Source: JAXLRU01 sp046330935 (GTDB lineage: Bacteria > Actinomycetota > Actinomycetes > Actinomycetales > Kineosporiaceae). From it: a stretch of DNA of 64,000 bases. Positions 49,965 through 59,232 of this stretch are shown in pieces. The position numbers and the translations under genes are program-made. The DNA lies in assembly GCA_046330935.1 (NCBI GenBank), contig JAXLRU010000007.1, positions 186,001 to 250,000 of the forward strand, in the 5' to 3' direction. Position 1 is the first letter of the stretch, and every line of letters starts with the position of its first letter. The notes beneath the pieces were generated by a model. The model made no database searches and was not told the DNA's origin. It was given only the letters and a program-made list of their open reading frames with translations.

Positions 49965-52160
49965 ATGACGGCGACGACGGCCGGGACCGCCTCGCGGACC
50001 GACGCCCCCGGGAGCATCCGGGAGGTGGACACGCACTGCCCGTACTGCGCCCTGCAGTGCGCGACCACCCTCCGGGTCACCCCGGCGGCGCCCGCGGACG
50101 GCGCGTCCCGGCCGTCGGGCCGCCCCCGGGTCGAGGTGCTGGGACGCGACTTCCCCACCAACCGCGGGGGCCTGTGCCAGAAGGGCTGGACGGCCGCCGC
50201 CGTCCTCGACGTCCCCGACCGGCTCACCACCCCCCTGGTCCGCGGCGAGGACGGCGAGCTGACGCCGGCGTCCTGGGACGACGCGCTCGACCTCGTCGTC
50301 CGCCGGGTGAACGAGATCCAGGCCGAGCACGGCCACGACGCCGTCGCCGTCTTCGGCGGCGGAGGCCTCACCAACGAGAAGGCCTACGCGCTCGGCGCCT
50401 TCGCCCGGGTGGCCCTGCGCACCTCGCAGATCGACTACAACGGCCGGTTCTGCATGTCCTCGGCCGCCGCCGCCGGCAACAAGGCGTTCGGCCTCGACCG
50501 CGGCCTGCCGTTCCCCGTCACCGACCTGGGCGGCGCCGGCGCCATCCTGCTCGCGGGCAGCAACCCCGCCGAGACGATGCCGCCGCTCATGGCCCACCTC
50601 GCCGGTCCCGCCGCCCGCGGCGGCCTGATCGTGATCGACCCCCGGCGGCCGGCGACCGCGGCGGTCGCGGAGGACGGCGGCGGCCTGCACCTGCAGAACG
50701 TGCCCGGCACCGACCTGGCGCTGGTGCTCGGGATCCTCCACGTCGTCGTCCAGGAGGGCCTGCTCGACCGCGACTACGTCCGCGACCGCACCGCCGGGTA
50801 CGAGGCCGTCGCCTCGGCGGTGACCGCGTGGTGGCCCGAGCGCGTCGAGCAGGTCAGCGGCGTCCCGGCGACGCTCGTCCGCGCCGCCGCCCACCGCCTC
50901 GCCACCGCCGCGCCCCGCGGCGGCGGCCCCGGGGCGTACGTGATCACCGGTCGCGGTGCCGAGCAGCACGCCAAGGGCACCGTCACCGTCTCCGCCTGCA
51001 TCGACCTCGCGCTCGCCCTCGGCCTGCCCGGCCGCACCGGCAGCGGCTACGGCTGCCTCACCGGGCAGGGCAACGGCCAGGGCGGCCGCGAGCACGGCCA
51101 GAAGGCTGACCAGCTACCCGGCTACCGCATGCTGGTCGACCCCGCCGCGCGCGCCCACGTCGCCGCCGTCTGGGGCGTGCACCCCGACGACCTGCCCGGC
51201 CCCGGCCTCTCCGCGGTCGAACTGCTCCAGGCCCTCGGTACCGACGGTGGCCCGAAGGCCCTCTTCGTCCACGGCAGCAACGTCGTGGTCTCGGCGCCGC
51301 GCGCCCTCGCCGTCACCGAGCGCCTCCAGGCCCTCGACCTGCTCGTCGTCTGCGACGTCGTGCCGTCGGAGACCGCGATGCTCGCCGACGTCGTCCTGCC
51401 CGTGACGCAGTGGGCCGAGGAGGACGGCACGATGACCTCCCTCGAGGGCCGGGTGCTGCGCCGCCGCCGCGCCCTGGACCCGCCGGCCGGCGTCCGCGAC
51501 GAGCTGGCCGTCATCGCCGACCTCGCCGCGCGGCTCGGCCGCCCGGGACTCGTCCCCGACGTCGCCGAACAGGCGTTCGCCGACCTGCGGCGCGCGAGCG
51601 CCGGCGGCAAGGCCGACTACGCGGGCGTCAGCTACGCCCGTCTCGACGCGGGCGAGGCGCTGCACTGGCCCTGCCCCGAGGACACCCACGCCGGGACGCC
51701 GAGGCTGTTCCTCGAGCGCTTCGCCACCCCGGACGGGCGGGCGCGCTTCGTGCGGGTCGACCACCGCCCGCCCGTGGACGACGTGCGGCGCGAGCGCCCG
51801 GTGTACCTGACCACCGGGCGGGTGCTGCAGCAGTACCAGTCCGGGGCGCAGACCCGGCGCGTGGCCGAGCTGGCCGGCGCCGCCCCCGGGCCGTACGTGG
51901 AGCTGCACCCCGACCTCGCCGCCGTCGTCGGGGTCGAGGAGGGCGAGCGGGTGGAGCTCACCGGCGAGCGGGGCACGCTCACGGCCCCCGCTCGGATCAC
52001 CGACAGCATCCGGCCCGACACCGTCTTCGTGCCGTTCCACTGGGCCGGAGCGGGCAGCGCCAACCGCCTGACCAGCGACGCCCTGGACCCGACGTCGCGG
52101 ATGCCCGAGTTCAAGGTGTGCGCCGTCAGCGTGCGCCGCGCCCCGGAGGGGGAGGGATGA
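49965..52160 (+). CDS. nasA: Assimilatory nitrate reductase, molybdopterin catalytic subunit
   Basis: A 731-residue Mo-bis-MGD oxidoreductase that reduces nitrate to nitrite in the cytosol. The N-terminal [4Fe-4S] ligands are Cys25, Cys28, Cys32 and Cys71 (CPYCALQC, GGLCQKGW). The Mo ligand is Cys163 in YNGRFCMSSAAAA. Further marks are GSNPAETMPP, TGQGNGQGGREHGQKADQLPG... and the C-terminal MopB domain (YLTTGRVLQQYQSGAQTRR). No signal peptide, in line with assimilation. ATG 49965 is 4 nt after narK; its TGA overlaps the ATG of the reductase partner. Confidence 0.93.
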   Translation: MTATTAGTASRTDAPGSIREVDTHCPYCALQCATTLRVTPAAPADGASRPSGRPRVEVLGRDFPTNRGGLCQKGWTAAAVLDVPDRLTTPLVRGEDGELTPASWDDALDLVVRRVNEIQAEHGHDAVAVFGGGGLTNEKAYALGAFARVALRTSQIDYNGRFCMSSAAAAGNKAFGLDRGLPFPVTDLGGAGAILLAGSNPAETMPPLMAHLAGPAARGGLIVIDPRRPATAAVAEDGGGLHLQNVPGTDLALVLGILHVVVQEGLLDRDYVRDRTAGYEAVASAVTAWWPERVEQVSGVPATLVRAAAHRLATAAPRGGGPGAYVITGRGAEQHAKGTVTVSACIDLALALGLPGRTGSGYGCLTGQGNGQGGREHGQKADQLPGYRMLVDPAARAHVAAVWGVHPDDLPGPGLSAVELLQALGTDGGPKALFVHGSNVVVSAPRALAVTERLQALDLLVVCDVVPSETAMLADVVLPVTQWAEEDGTMTSLEGRVLRRRRALDPPAGVRDELAVIADLAARLGRPGLVPDVAEQAFADLRRASAGGKADYAGVSYARLDAGEALHWPCPEDTHAGTPRLFLERFATPDGRARFVRVDHRPPVDDVRRERPVYLTTGRVLQQYQSGAQTRRVAELAGAAPGPYVELHPDLAAVVGVEEGERVELTGERGTLTAPARITDSIRPDTVFVPFHWAGAGSANRLTSDALDPTSRMPEFKVCAVSVRRAPEGEG

Positions 52161-53782
52161 GCACCAACCGTCACCTCGTGCGGATCGTCGTCGTCGGCTT
52201 CGGCATGGCCGGCAGCCGCCTGGTCGAGGACCTGCTCGCCCGCGCGTCCCGGGACGGCGCCCCGGCGCTGTCGATCACGGTGGTCGGCGCCGAGCCGTAC
52301 CCCGCCTACAACCGGGTGCTGCTGTCGGAGGTCGTCGCCGGCCGCGCGGACATCGCGTCCCTGGCCACCGCCGACGTGCCCGACCTCGAGGCCCGCGGGG
52401 TGCGCGTGCTGACGGGGGTCGCCGCGGCGTCCCTCGACCGCGATCGCCGCCTGCTCGCCTGCACCGACGGGACGCTGCTGCCGTACGACCACCTGGTGCT
52501 CGCCACCGGTGCCCGCCCCACGCGGCCGGCCGTCGACGGCGTGCCCCCGCTGGCGGCGCTGCCCGGCGGCGTCCACGAGCTGCGCACCGTCGACGACGCC
52601 CGCGAGCTGGTCGCCGCGGCCACCAACGCCACCCGGGCGGTCGTCGTCGGCGGCGGGCTCCTGGGGTTGGAGGTCGCCCGGGGCCTCGCCCGCCGCGGAC
52701 CGGCCGTGACCGTCCTGCACCACGGGCCCTCGCTGCTCGACCGGCAGCTCGACGCCACCGGCGGCGCCGTCCTCGCCCGCGCGTTCCGCCGCCTGGGCGT
52801 CGACGTGCGCACCGGCGCCCGCACCACGGCCGTCCGGCTCGGCCCCACCGGACGCGCCCACGGCGTGGACGTCGAGGTCGACGGGCAGGCGCAGACCCTG
52901 GACGCCGACCTCGTCGTGCTCAGCTGCGGCATCCGCCCCGACACCGACCTCGCGGCCGCCGCCGGGCTGCCCGTGGGCCGCGGCGTCCTCGTCGACGACC
53001 TGATGCGCACCGCCGACCCCGCCGTCAGCGCGATCGGCGACTGCGCCGAGTTCGACGGCGCCGTGCCGGGGCTGGTCGCGACCGCGTGGGCGCAGGCACG
53101 CGTCGTCGCCGACCTCCTCACCGCCGCCGACCCCGGCGCCCGCTACCGGCACGCGGACCCCGTGGTGCGGCTCAAGGCGGCCGACGTCGAGGTCGCCGCC
53201 GCGGGCGCCTGCCGCCCCGACCCGTGGGACGAGACCCCGGGCCAGGAGGTCGTGCAGCTGCTCGACCCGGTCGGCGGCCGCTACGTCAAGGCCGTGGTGC
53301 GCGAGGGGCGGGTGGCCGGCGCCGTCGTCGTCGGCGACGCCCGCGCCGCCGCCGAGCTGTGCCGCCAGGTGGACGCCGGCGCCCTCGCTCCCCCGGACCG
53401 CACCGCGCTGCTCACCCCCGGGCGTCGGGCCGCCGGGCCCGCGGGCGGCAGCGACGACCCCACGCTCATCCCCGACCGCGCCACCGTGTGCCGCTGTAAC
53501 GGGGTGACGAAGAAGGCGCTGGTCCAGGCCTGGTCCGACGGTGCCCGCGACGTCGACGCCCTGGGCCGCCGGACCCGGGCCGGCACCGGCTGCGGCACCT
53601 GCAAGGACGCCCTGACCGGCCTCCTCGGCTGGCTGCAGCGCTCCGATCCCGGCACCGAGGCGGTGCCGGAACCGGCCGGCCCCGCCGCGGCGGCGCGTGA
53701 CGGCGTCCCCGGGCGCCGCAGCGCCCCCCTCGCGACCGACCCCACTCAGCCCGACCCCACCCCCGCAGGAGGAACCCGATGA
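52157..53782 (+). CDS. nasB: FAD-dependent NAD(P)H oxidoreductase with BFD cluster (nitrate reductase electron donor)
   Basis: A 541-residue pyridine nucleotide-disulfide oxidoreductase: FAD motif IVVVGFGMAGSRLVEDLL, NAD motif AVVVGGGLLGLEVARGLARRG, and second FAD motif AVSAIGDCAEF. The C-terminus (about 440-500) adds a BFD-like [2Fe-2S] domain with TVCRCNGVTKKAL (CxC) and GTGCGTCKDALTGLL (CxxC). It resembles the N-terminal half of NirB and should pass electrons from NAD(P)H to the Mo subunit. ATGA overlaps on both sides tie it to nasA and nirB. The last ~50 residues are low-complexity. Confidence 0.85.
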   Translation: MSTNRHLVRIVVVGFGMAGSRLVEDLLARASRDGAPALSITVVGAEPYPAYNRVLLSEVVAGRADIASLATADVPDLEARGVRVLTGVAAASLDRDRRLLACTDGTLLPYDHLVLATGARPTRPAVDGVPPLAALPGGVHELRTVDDARELVAAATNATRAVVVGGGLLGLEVARGLARRGPAVTVLHHGPSLLDRQLDATGGAVLARAFRRLGVDVRTGARTTAVRLGPTGRAHGVDVEVDGQAQTLDADLVVLSCGIRPDTDLAAAAGLPVGRGVLVDDLMRTADPAVSAIGDCAEFDGAVPGLVATAWAQARVVADLLTAADPGARYRHADPVVRLKAADVEVAAAGACRPDPWDETPGQEVVQLLDPVGGRYVKAVVREGRVAGAVVVGDARAAAELCRQVDAGALAPPDRTALLTPGRRAAGPAGGSDDPTLIPDRATVCRCNGVTKKALVQAWSDGARDVDALGRRTRAGTGCGTCKDALTGLLGWLQRSDPGTEAVPEPAGPAAAARDGVPGRRSAPLATDPTQPDPTPAGGTR

Positions 53783-56532
53783 GCGCACACGCGCAGACCC
53801 CGACCGGCGCCGCGCGCCTGGTCGTCGTGGGCGGGGGCATGGTCGCCCACCGGCTCGTCGAGGCGCTCGTGCAGCGCCAGGACGCGGGCGAGGGGGCGAG
53901 CCCGTGGCAGGTCACCCTGCTCGCCGAGGAGCCCCGGGCCCCCTACGACCGGGTGGCGCTCACCTCGTACTTCTCCGGCCGCGACCCCGAGGAGCTCTCC
54001 CTCGGCGACCCGGCGCTGTGGCAGGACCCCCGGGTCAGCCTGCGCCGCGGCGAGCAGGTCGTCGCCGTCGACCGGCAGGCGCGCGTCGTCACGTGCGCGT
54101 CGGGGCGGACCTACCCCTACGACGCGCTGGTGCTCGCCACCGGCTCGTCGCCGTTCGTCCCTCCGGTGCCGGGCAAGGACCTTTCCGGCTGTTTCGTCTA
54201 CCGGACCCTCGACGACGTCGCGTCCCTGCGGCAGTACGTCGAGGACCTGCAGCGCGCCCGCGCCGAGGCGTCGTCGGATTCCCGAGGTGGCACTCGCGGC
54301 GTCGTCACGGGGGCCGTCGTCGGCGGCGGCCTGCTCGGTCTGGAGGCCGCGGGCGCCCTGCAGGCACTGGGCGTGGACTCCCACGTCGTGGAGTTCGCGC
54401 CGCGGTTGATGCCCGTGCAGGTCGACGAGGGCGGCGGCGAGGCCCTGCGCCGCCTCATCGAGGGCCTGGGCGTCACCGTGCACACGGGCACCGCCACCGC
54501 GAAGGTGCACGAGCACACCCGCGGTGAGCGGACCGGTCACGTGAAGGCGATGGAGTTCGCCGACGGCGGGCGCCTGGACGTCGACGTCGTCGTGTTCGCC
54601 GCGGGCATCCGCCCCCGCGACGAGCTGGCGCGGGCCTGCGGGCTGCCCGTGGGCGAGCGCGGCGGGGTCGTCGTCGACGACGCGTGCCGCACCGAGGACC
54701 CGCGGGTCTGGGCGATCGGCGAGGTGGCGTGCATCCAGGGCCGCGCGCTGGGCCTCGTGGCGCCCGGGTACGCGATGGCCGAGATCGTCGTCGACCGCCT
54801 GCTCGGCGGCACGGCCACCTTCCCCGGCGCCGACCTGTCGACGAAGCTGAAGCTGCTCGGCGTCGACGTCGCGAGCTTCGGGGACGCCTTCGCCACCACC
54901 GAGGGCGCGCTGCCGGTCGTCTACGCCGACCCGGTCGCCGGGGTCTACAAGAAGCTCGTGCTCTCCGACGACGCTCGCACGCTGCTCGGCGGCATCCTCG
55001 TCGGCGACGCCTCGGCGTACGCGTCGTTGCGGCCGATGCTGGGCCGCGAGCTGGGCGCCGACCCCGCCGCGTTCCTGCTGCCGGAGGGTCTGGAGGGGGC
55101 CTCCGTCGGCGGGGACCTGCCGGACGACGCCTCCGTGTGCTCCTGCAACAACGTCACCGCCGGGCGGATCCGCGACGCGGTTCGCTGCGACGGCTGCACC
55201 GACCTGGGCGCGGTGAAGGCGTGCACGAAGGCCGGTACGTCGTGCGGGTCCTGCCTGCCGCTGGTGAAGAAGCTCGTCACGAAGGAGCTGGAGGCGACCG
55301 GCGTCACCGTCAGCAAGGCCCTGTGCGAGCACTTCGACGTCTCCCGGGCCCAGCTGTTCGACATCGTCCGGGTCTCGGGCATCCGGTCCTTCAGCGAGCT
55401 GGTCGCCAAGCACGGGCGCGGTCGCGGCTGCGACATCTGCAAGCCCGTCGTGGCCTCGATCCTCGCGAGCCTGTTCAACGAGCACGTGCTGGGCGGCGAG
55501 CGCGCCGCGCTGCAGGACACCAACGACCACGTCATGGCGAACATCCAGAAGGATGGCACGTACTCGGTCGTCCCCCGCATCCCCGGCGGGGAGGTCACCC
55601 CCGAGGGACTGATCGTGATCGGCGAGGTCGCCAAGGAGTTCGGCCTCTACACGAAGATCACCGGCGGTCAGCGGATCGACCTGTTCGGTGCCCGGATCGA
55701 GCAGCTGCCCGCGATCTGGCAGCGGCTGGTCGACGCGGGCTTCGAGTCGGGCCACGCCTACGGGAAGTCGCTGCGCACCGTGAAGTCGTGCGTGGGGCAG
55801 ACCTGGTGCCGGTTCGGCGTCCAGGACTCGGTGACCATGGCGATCAACCTGGAGCTGCGCTACCGGGGGCTGCGCTCGCCGCACAAGCTCAAGCTCGGCG
55901 TCTCGGGCTGCGCGCGGGAGTGCGCGGAGGCGCGGGGCAAGGACGTCGGCGTCATCGCCACGGAGAACGGCTGGAACGTCTACGTCGGCGGCAACGGCGG
56001 GTTCACGCCCAAGCACGCCCAGCTGCTGGCCGAGGACCTCGACACCGCCACGCTGATCCGCACCATCGACCGGTTCCTCATGTACTACATCCGCACCGCC
56101 GACCGGCTGCAGCGCACCGCGAGCTGGCTGGAGGAGATCGAGGGCGGCCTCGAGCACGTCCGGGCCGTGGTCCTGGAGGACAGCCTCGGCATCGCCGCCG
56201 ACCTCGACGCGGCGATGGCCTCGCACGTCGACACCTACGTCGACGAGTGGCGGGCGACGCTGGAGGACCCGGAGAAGCTGCGCCGCTTCTCCGCCTTCGT
56301 CAACGCCCCCGACCAGGGCGACCCCGACCTCGCCTACGTGGCCGAGCGGGGTCAGCGCCGACCGGCACGACCGGAGGAACGGGACGGATCGGTGGGCCCG
56401 GATGAGGCGCGAACCGCACCGGCGGCCCTACCATCGCCTCAGAGCAGTCGCCTTCCGGACGCCGGTGTCCCCTCCCCCGCGACCGCACCCGTGCGGATCG
56501 CCGGTACCCGTCTGGAGGTCGTGACCCGATGA
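53779..56532 (+). CDS. nirB: Nitrite reductase [NAD(P)H] large subunit
   Basis: The 917-residue large subunit reduces nitrite to ammonia. Domains in order: FAD/NAD oxidoreductase (10-420; VVVGGGMVAHRLVEALV, VVGGGLLGLEAAGAL), BFD [2Fe-2S] (Cys454, Cys456, Cys489, Cys492), a second short Cys segment (GCDICKP, 551-554), a ferredoxin-like half-domain, and the sirohaem/[4Fe-4S] site with Cys671, Cys677, Cys711 and Cys715 (SCVGQTWC, GCAREC). ATG 53779 overlaps the preceding stop. The last ~75 residues are a Pro/Arg-rich tail not typical of the family. Sirohaem genes follow in the operon. Confidence 0.96.
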   Translation: MSAHAQTPTGAARLVVVGGGMVAHRLVEALVQRQDAGEGASPWQVTLLAEEPRAPYDRVALTSYFSGRDPEELSLGDPALWQDPRVSLRRGEQVVAVDRQARVVTCASGRTYPYDALVLATGSSPFVPPVPGKDLSGCFVYRTLDDVASLRQYVEDLQRARAEASSDSRGGTRGVVTGAVVGGGLLGLEAAGALQALGVDSHVVEFAPRLMPVQVDEGGGEALRRLIEGLGVTVHTGTATAKVHEHTRGERTGHVKAMEFADGGRLDVDVVVFAAGIRPRDELARACGLPVGERGGVVVDDACRTEDPRVWAIGEVACIQGRALGLVAPGYAMAEIVVDRLLGGTATFPGADLSTKLKLLGVDVASFGDAFATTEGALPVVYADPVAGVYKKLVLSDDARTLLGGILVGDASAYASLRPMLGRELGADPAAFLLPEGLEGASVGGDLPDDASVCSCNNVTAGRIRDAVRCDGCTDLGAVKACTKAGTSCGSCLPLVKKLVTKELEATGVTVSKALCEHFDVSRAQLFDIVRVSGIRSFSELVAKHGRGRGCDICKPVVASILASLFNEHVLGGERAALQDTNDHVMANIQKDGTYSVVPRIPGGEVTPEGLIVIGEVAKEFGLYTKITGGQRIDLFGARIEQLPAIWQRLVDAGFESGHAYGKSLRTVKSCVGQTWCRFGVQDSVTMAINLELRYRGLRSPHKLKLGVSGCARECAEARGKDVGVIATENGWNVYVGGNGGFTPKHAQLLAEDLDTATLIRTIDRFLMYYIRTADRLQRTASWLEEIEGGLEHVRAVVLEDSLGIAADLDAAMASHVDTYVDEWRATLEDPEKLRRFSAFVNAPDQGDPDLAYVAERGQRRPARPEERDGSVGPDEARTAPAALPSPQSSRLPDAGVPSPATAPVRIAGTRLEVVTR

Positions 56533-56909
56533 GCACCTGGACGAGCATCTGCCGCTTCGACGAGCTGCTGCCGGAACGCGGGGTCGCGGCCCTCGTCGAG
56601 GGCACCCAGATCGCGATCTTCCGGCTCCACGACGACTCCCTGCACGCCGTCGACCACCACGACCCCCTCAGCGGCGCCAACGTGATCGCGCGCGGGCTCG
56701 TGGGGACGCGCGGGGACGTCCCCGTGGTGGTGTCCCCCATGTACAAGCAGGCGTTCGACCTCCGTACCGGACGCTGCCTCGACGAGGACGCCGCGCTGGC
56801 CGTGCACGAGGTGCGGGTCGTCGACGGCGTGGTCGAGGTGCGCGCGGCCGCGACCGACACCGCCGCCGATGCAGGTGCAGCTGTGAGCGCTGGCACGGTG
56901 ACCACGTGA
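56529..56909 (+). CDS. nirD: Nitrite reductase small subunit
   Basis: A 126-residue Rieske-fold protein, the partner of NirB. The pattern WTSICRFDELLPERGVAALV, DSLHAVDHHDPLSGANVIARG and SPMYKQAFDLRTGRCLDE is that of NirD, which keeps the fold but lacks the Cys/His cluster ligands; this is normal for NirD and not a defect. The last ~25 residues are Ala/Asp-rich. ATG 56529 overlaps the nirB stop, and its own stop overlaps the next GTG. Confidence 0.94.
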   Translation: MSTWTSICRFDELLPERGVAALVEGTQIAIFRLHDDSLHAVDHHDPLSGANVIARGLVGTRGDVPVVVSPMYKQAFDLRTGRCLDEDAALAVHEVRVVDGVVEVRAAATDTAADAGAAVSAGTVTT

Positions 56910-58039
56910 CGCTCAGCCTCGACGTCGACGTGCGCGGCCGCCGCGTGGTGGTCGTGGGCGGCGGGGACGCCGCGGCCACGGCAGCCGCGCGGGCGGTCGA
57001 GGCCGGCGCCGAGGTGCTCGTCGTGGCCCCAGACCTGGGCGACGAGCTGGCCGCCCTCGCGCTCGACGGCGCGCTGACCTGGCGCCCCCGGCCCTGGGCG
57101 GTCGACGACCTGGTGGCCGCGTGGCTCGTGCACGCGGCGACCGACGAGCCCCGGGCCGACGCCGAGGTGGCCGCCGCCGCCGCACGGGCACGCGTGTGGT
57201 GCGTCGTCGCCTCCGCCGGGGCGGCGGCGCCGGCCGTGACCCAGGCGCCGCTCGCCTCGACCACCGCCGCCGGGACGTCCGCGGCACCCGGCCGCCGGGG
57301 CAGCGTCGCGCTGGTCGGCGGCGGCCCCGGGGACGCGGAACTGCTGACGGTGCGGGCGCGGCGGTTGCTGGCCGAGGCCGACGTCGTCGTCGTCGACCGG
57401 CTGGCCCCCCGCGAGGTGCTCGCCGACCTCGACCCCCACGTCCAGGTGATCGACGTCGGCAAGACGCCCGACCACCACCCCGTGCCGCAGCACGAGATCA
57501 ACCGCCTCCTCGTCGAGCACGCCCGCGCGGGCGCCCGGGTGGTGCGGCTGAAGGGCGGCGACCCGTTCCTGCTCGGCCGCGGGGGCGAGGAGTGGCTGGC
57601 GTGCACGGAGGCGGGGGTGGAGGTGTCCGTCGTCCCGGGCGTCACCAGCGCGTTCTCCGTGCCCGCGGCCGCGGGGATCCCCGTGACCCACCGGGGCCTG
57701 TCCCGCAGCGTCACCGTCGTCACCGGCCACGAGGACCTCACCCCCGAGCGCGCGGGCGCCCTCGTGGCCCTCGGCGGGACGCTGGTCGTGCTCATGGGCG
57801 TGGCCACCCTCGACCAGCTCGTCGACCGCCTGCTCGCGGCGGGCGCCGACCCGTCCACCCCCGTCGCCGCCGTCGAGCGCGGCTGGACCCCCCGGCAGCG
57901 CACGGTGCGCGCGCGCCTGGCGGACGCGGTTGCGACGATGGGTGCGGCAGGGGTCCGCTCCCCCGCCGTGATCGTGGTCGGGGCCGTCGCCGGGCTCGAC
58001 CTGCTGGCCGCCGCACACGTCTCGGAGCCGCCCGGGTGA
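56906..58039 (+). CDS. cysG: Uroporphyrinogen-III C-methyltransferase / precorrin-2 dehydrogenase
   Basis: A 377-residue two-domain enzyme for sirohaem. The N-terminal part (1-110; RRVVVVGGGDAAATAAARAVEAGAEVLVV) is the NAD-dependent precorrin-2 dehydrogenase domain. From about 125 comes the SAM-dependent methyltransferase: VALVGGGPGDAELLTVRA, VVRLKGGDPFLLGRGGEE, VVPGVTSAFSVPAAAGIPVTHRG and LVVLMGVATLDQLVDRLL. It lacks the chelatase portion of E. coli CysG; iron insertion would be done by the CbiX-like protein two genes on. GTG 56906 overlaps the nirD stop. Confidence 0.9.
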   Translation: MTLSLDVDVRGRRVVVVGGGDAAATAAARAVEAGAEVLVVAPDLGDELAALALDGALTWRPRPWAVDDLVAAWLVHAATDEPRADAEVAAAAARARVWCVVASAGAAAPAVTQAPLASTTAAGTSAAPGRRGSVALVGGGPGDAELLTVRARRLLAEADVVVVDRLAPREVLADLDPHVQVIDVGKTPDHHPVPQHEINRLLVEHARAGARVVRLKGGDPFLLGRGGEEWLACTEAGVEVSVVPGVTSAFSVPAAAGIPVTHRGLSRSVTVVTGHEDLTPERAGALVALGGTLVVLMGVATLDQLVDRLLAAGADPSTPVAAVERGWTPRQRTVRARLADAVATMGAAGVRSPAVIVVGAVAGLDLLAAAHVSEPPG

Positions 58040-59232
58040 GCGTCCCGTCGTCGTCCACGCCCGGCCCGCCCGCGCCCTCCGCGTCGGCGGGCATCGCTGC
58101 GCCTGCCTCCCCGCTGTCCTCGCCCGAGCAGCTCGCGGGGTTCTCGATCGTCCTGACGTCGGACCGCCGCGCGGAGGAGTTCGCCTCCAGCTTCGCCCGC
58201 CGCGGCGCGAGCGTCCTGCAGGCGCCGATCCTGCGGATCGTGCCCCTGACCGAGGACGCCGAGCTGTTCCGCGCCACGCGCGAGGTCATCGCCAGCCCGC
58301 CCGACGACGTCGTCGTCACGACGGCGATCGGGTTCCGCGGCTGGATCGAGGCCGCCGACGCCGCGGGCCTCGCGCCCGACCTGCTGGAGGTCCTCGGCTC
58401 CGCCCGGCTCCTGGCACGCGGCCCCAAGGCGAAGGGCGCGATCCGCGCGGCCGGCCTCGTCGAGGCGTGGGCGGCGGAGTCCGAGACCACGGCGGAGGTC
58501 GTCGACCGGATGCTCGCCGAGGGCGTGGTGGGCAAGCGCGTCACGGTGCAGCTGCACGGCCTGCCCGACCCCGACACGCTGCTCCGGCTCGCCGACGGCG
58601 GCGCCGACGTCCACACCGTGCCGGTCTACCGGTGGGGTCCTTCACCCGACCCGGCCGGCGTGCAGCGCGCCGTCGAGGCGATCGTCAACCGGACCGTCGA
58701 CGCCGTGGTGTTCACCTCCGCGCCGGGCAGCCAGGCGTTCCTCGACGCGGCGCGAGAGGCCGACAAGCTCGACGACGTCCTCGCCGCGCTGGCCGAGGAC
58801 GTCGTCCCGGCCGCGGTGGGGCCGGTGACGGCGGGCCCGCTGGTGTCGGCAGGGCTCGACCCCCTGGTGCCCGACCGGTTCCGCCTCGGCGCGCTGGTCC
58901 GCGCGGTCGCCGACCACCTCGCCACCCAGCGCGTCCAGCGCGTCGCCACCGCGGCCGGGATGCTCGAGCTGCGCGGGCAGGCCGCGAGCCTCGACGGGCG
59001 GCCGCTGTCGCTGTCCCCCGCCCCGCTGGCGATGCTGCGCGCCCTCATGCGCCGCCCGGGCGAGGTGGTCTCGCGCGACCGCCTGCTGACCCACCTGCCG
59101 GGTGCGGCCGACAGCCACGCCGTCGAGGTCGCCGTCGCCCGGCTCCGGCAGGGCATCGGCGGCCCCGGACTGGTCCAGACGGTGGTCAAGCGCGGCTACC
59201 GGATCGCGCTCGCCGACGAGACGACGTCGTGA
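58036..59232 (+). CDS. nnaR: HemD-like domain fused to OmpR-type winged helix (NnaR-like)
   Basis: A 398-residue protein. Residues 30-300 have the uroporphyrinogen-III synthase fold (GFSIVLTSDRRAEEFASSFARRGA, DDVVVTTAIGFRGWIEAA, VTVQLHGLPD, AVVFTSAPGSQAFLDAA). Residues 315-398 are a winged helix of the OmpR/PhoB type (LSLSPAPLAMLRALMRRPGEVVSRDRLLTHLPG, DSHAVEVAVARLRQGIG, VQTVVKRGYRIAL) without a receiver domain. The same fusion, NnaR, activates nitrate genes together with GlnR in Mycobacterium smegmatis. So this gene may both serve sirohaem synthesis and regulate its own operon. GTG 58036 overlaps the preceding stop. Confidence 0.88.
   Translation: MSVPSSSTPGPPAPSASAGIAAPASPLSSPEQLAGFSIVLTSDRRAEEFASSFARRGASVLQAPILRIVPLTEDAELFRATREVIASPPDDVVVTTAIGFRGWIEAADAAGLAPDLLEVLGSARLLARGPKAKGAIRAAGLVEAWAAESETTAEVVDRMLAEGVVGKRVTVQLHGLPDPDTLLRLADGGADVHTVPVYRWGPSPDPAGVQRAVEAIVNRTVDAVVFTSAPGSQAFLDAAREADKLDDVLAALAEDVVPAAVGPVTAGPLVSAGLDPLVPDRFRLGALVRAVADHLATQRVQRVATAAGMLELRGQAASLDGRPLSLSPAPLAMLRALMRRPGEVVSRDRLLTHLPGAADSHAVEVAVARLRQGIGGPGLVQTVVKRGYRIALADETTS

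Noticed and set aside
53746..56226. 826-codon open frame opposite nirB
   Set aside because: It is an antisense shadow of a clearly conserved gene, with Arg/Ala/Gly/Pro-rich sequence and no domain.
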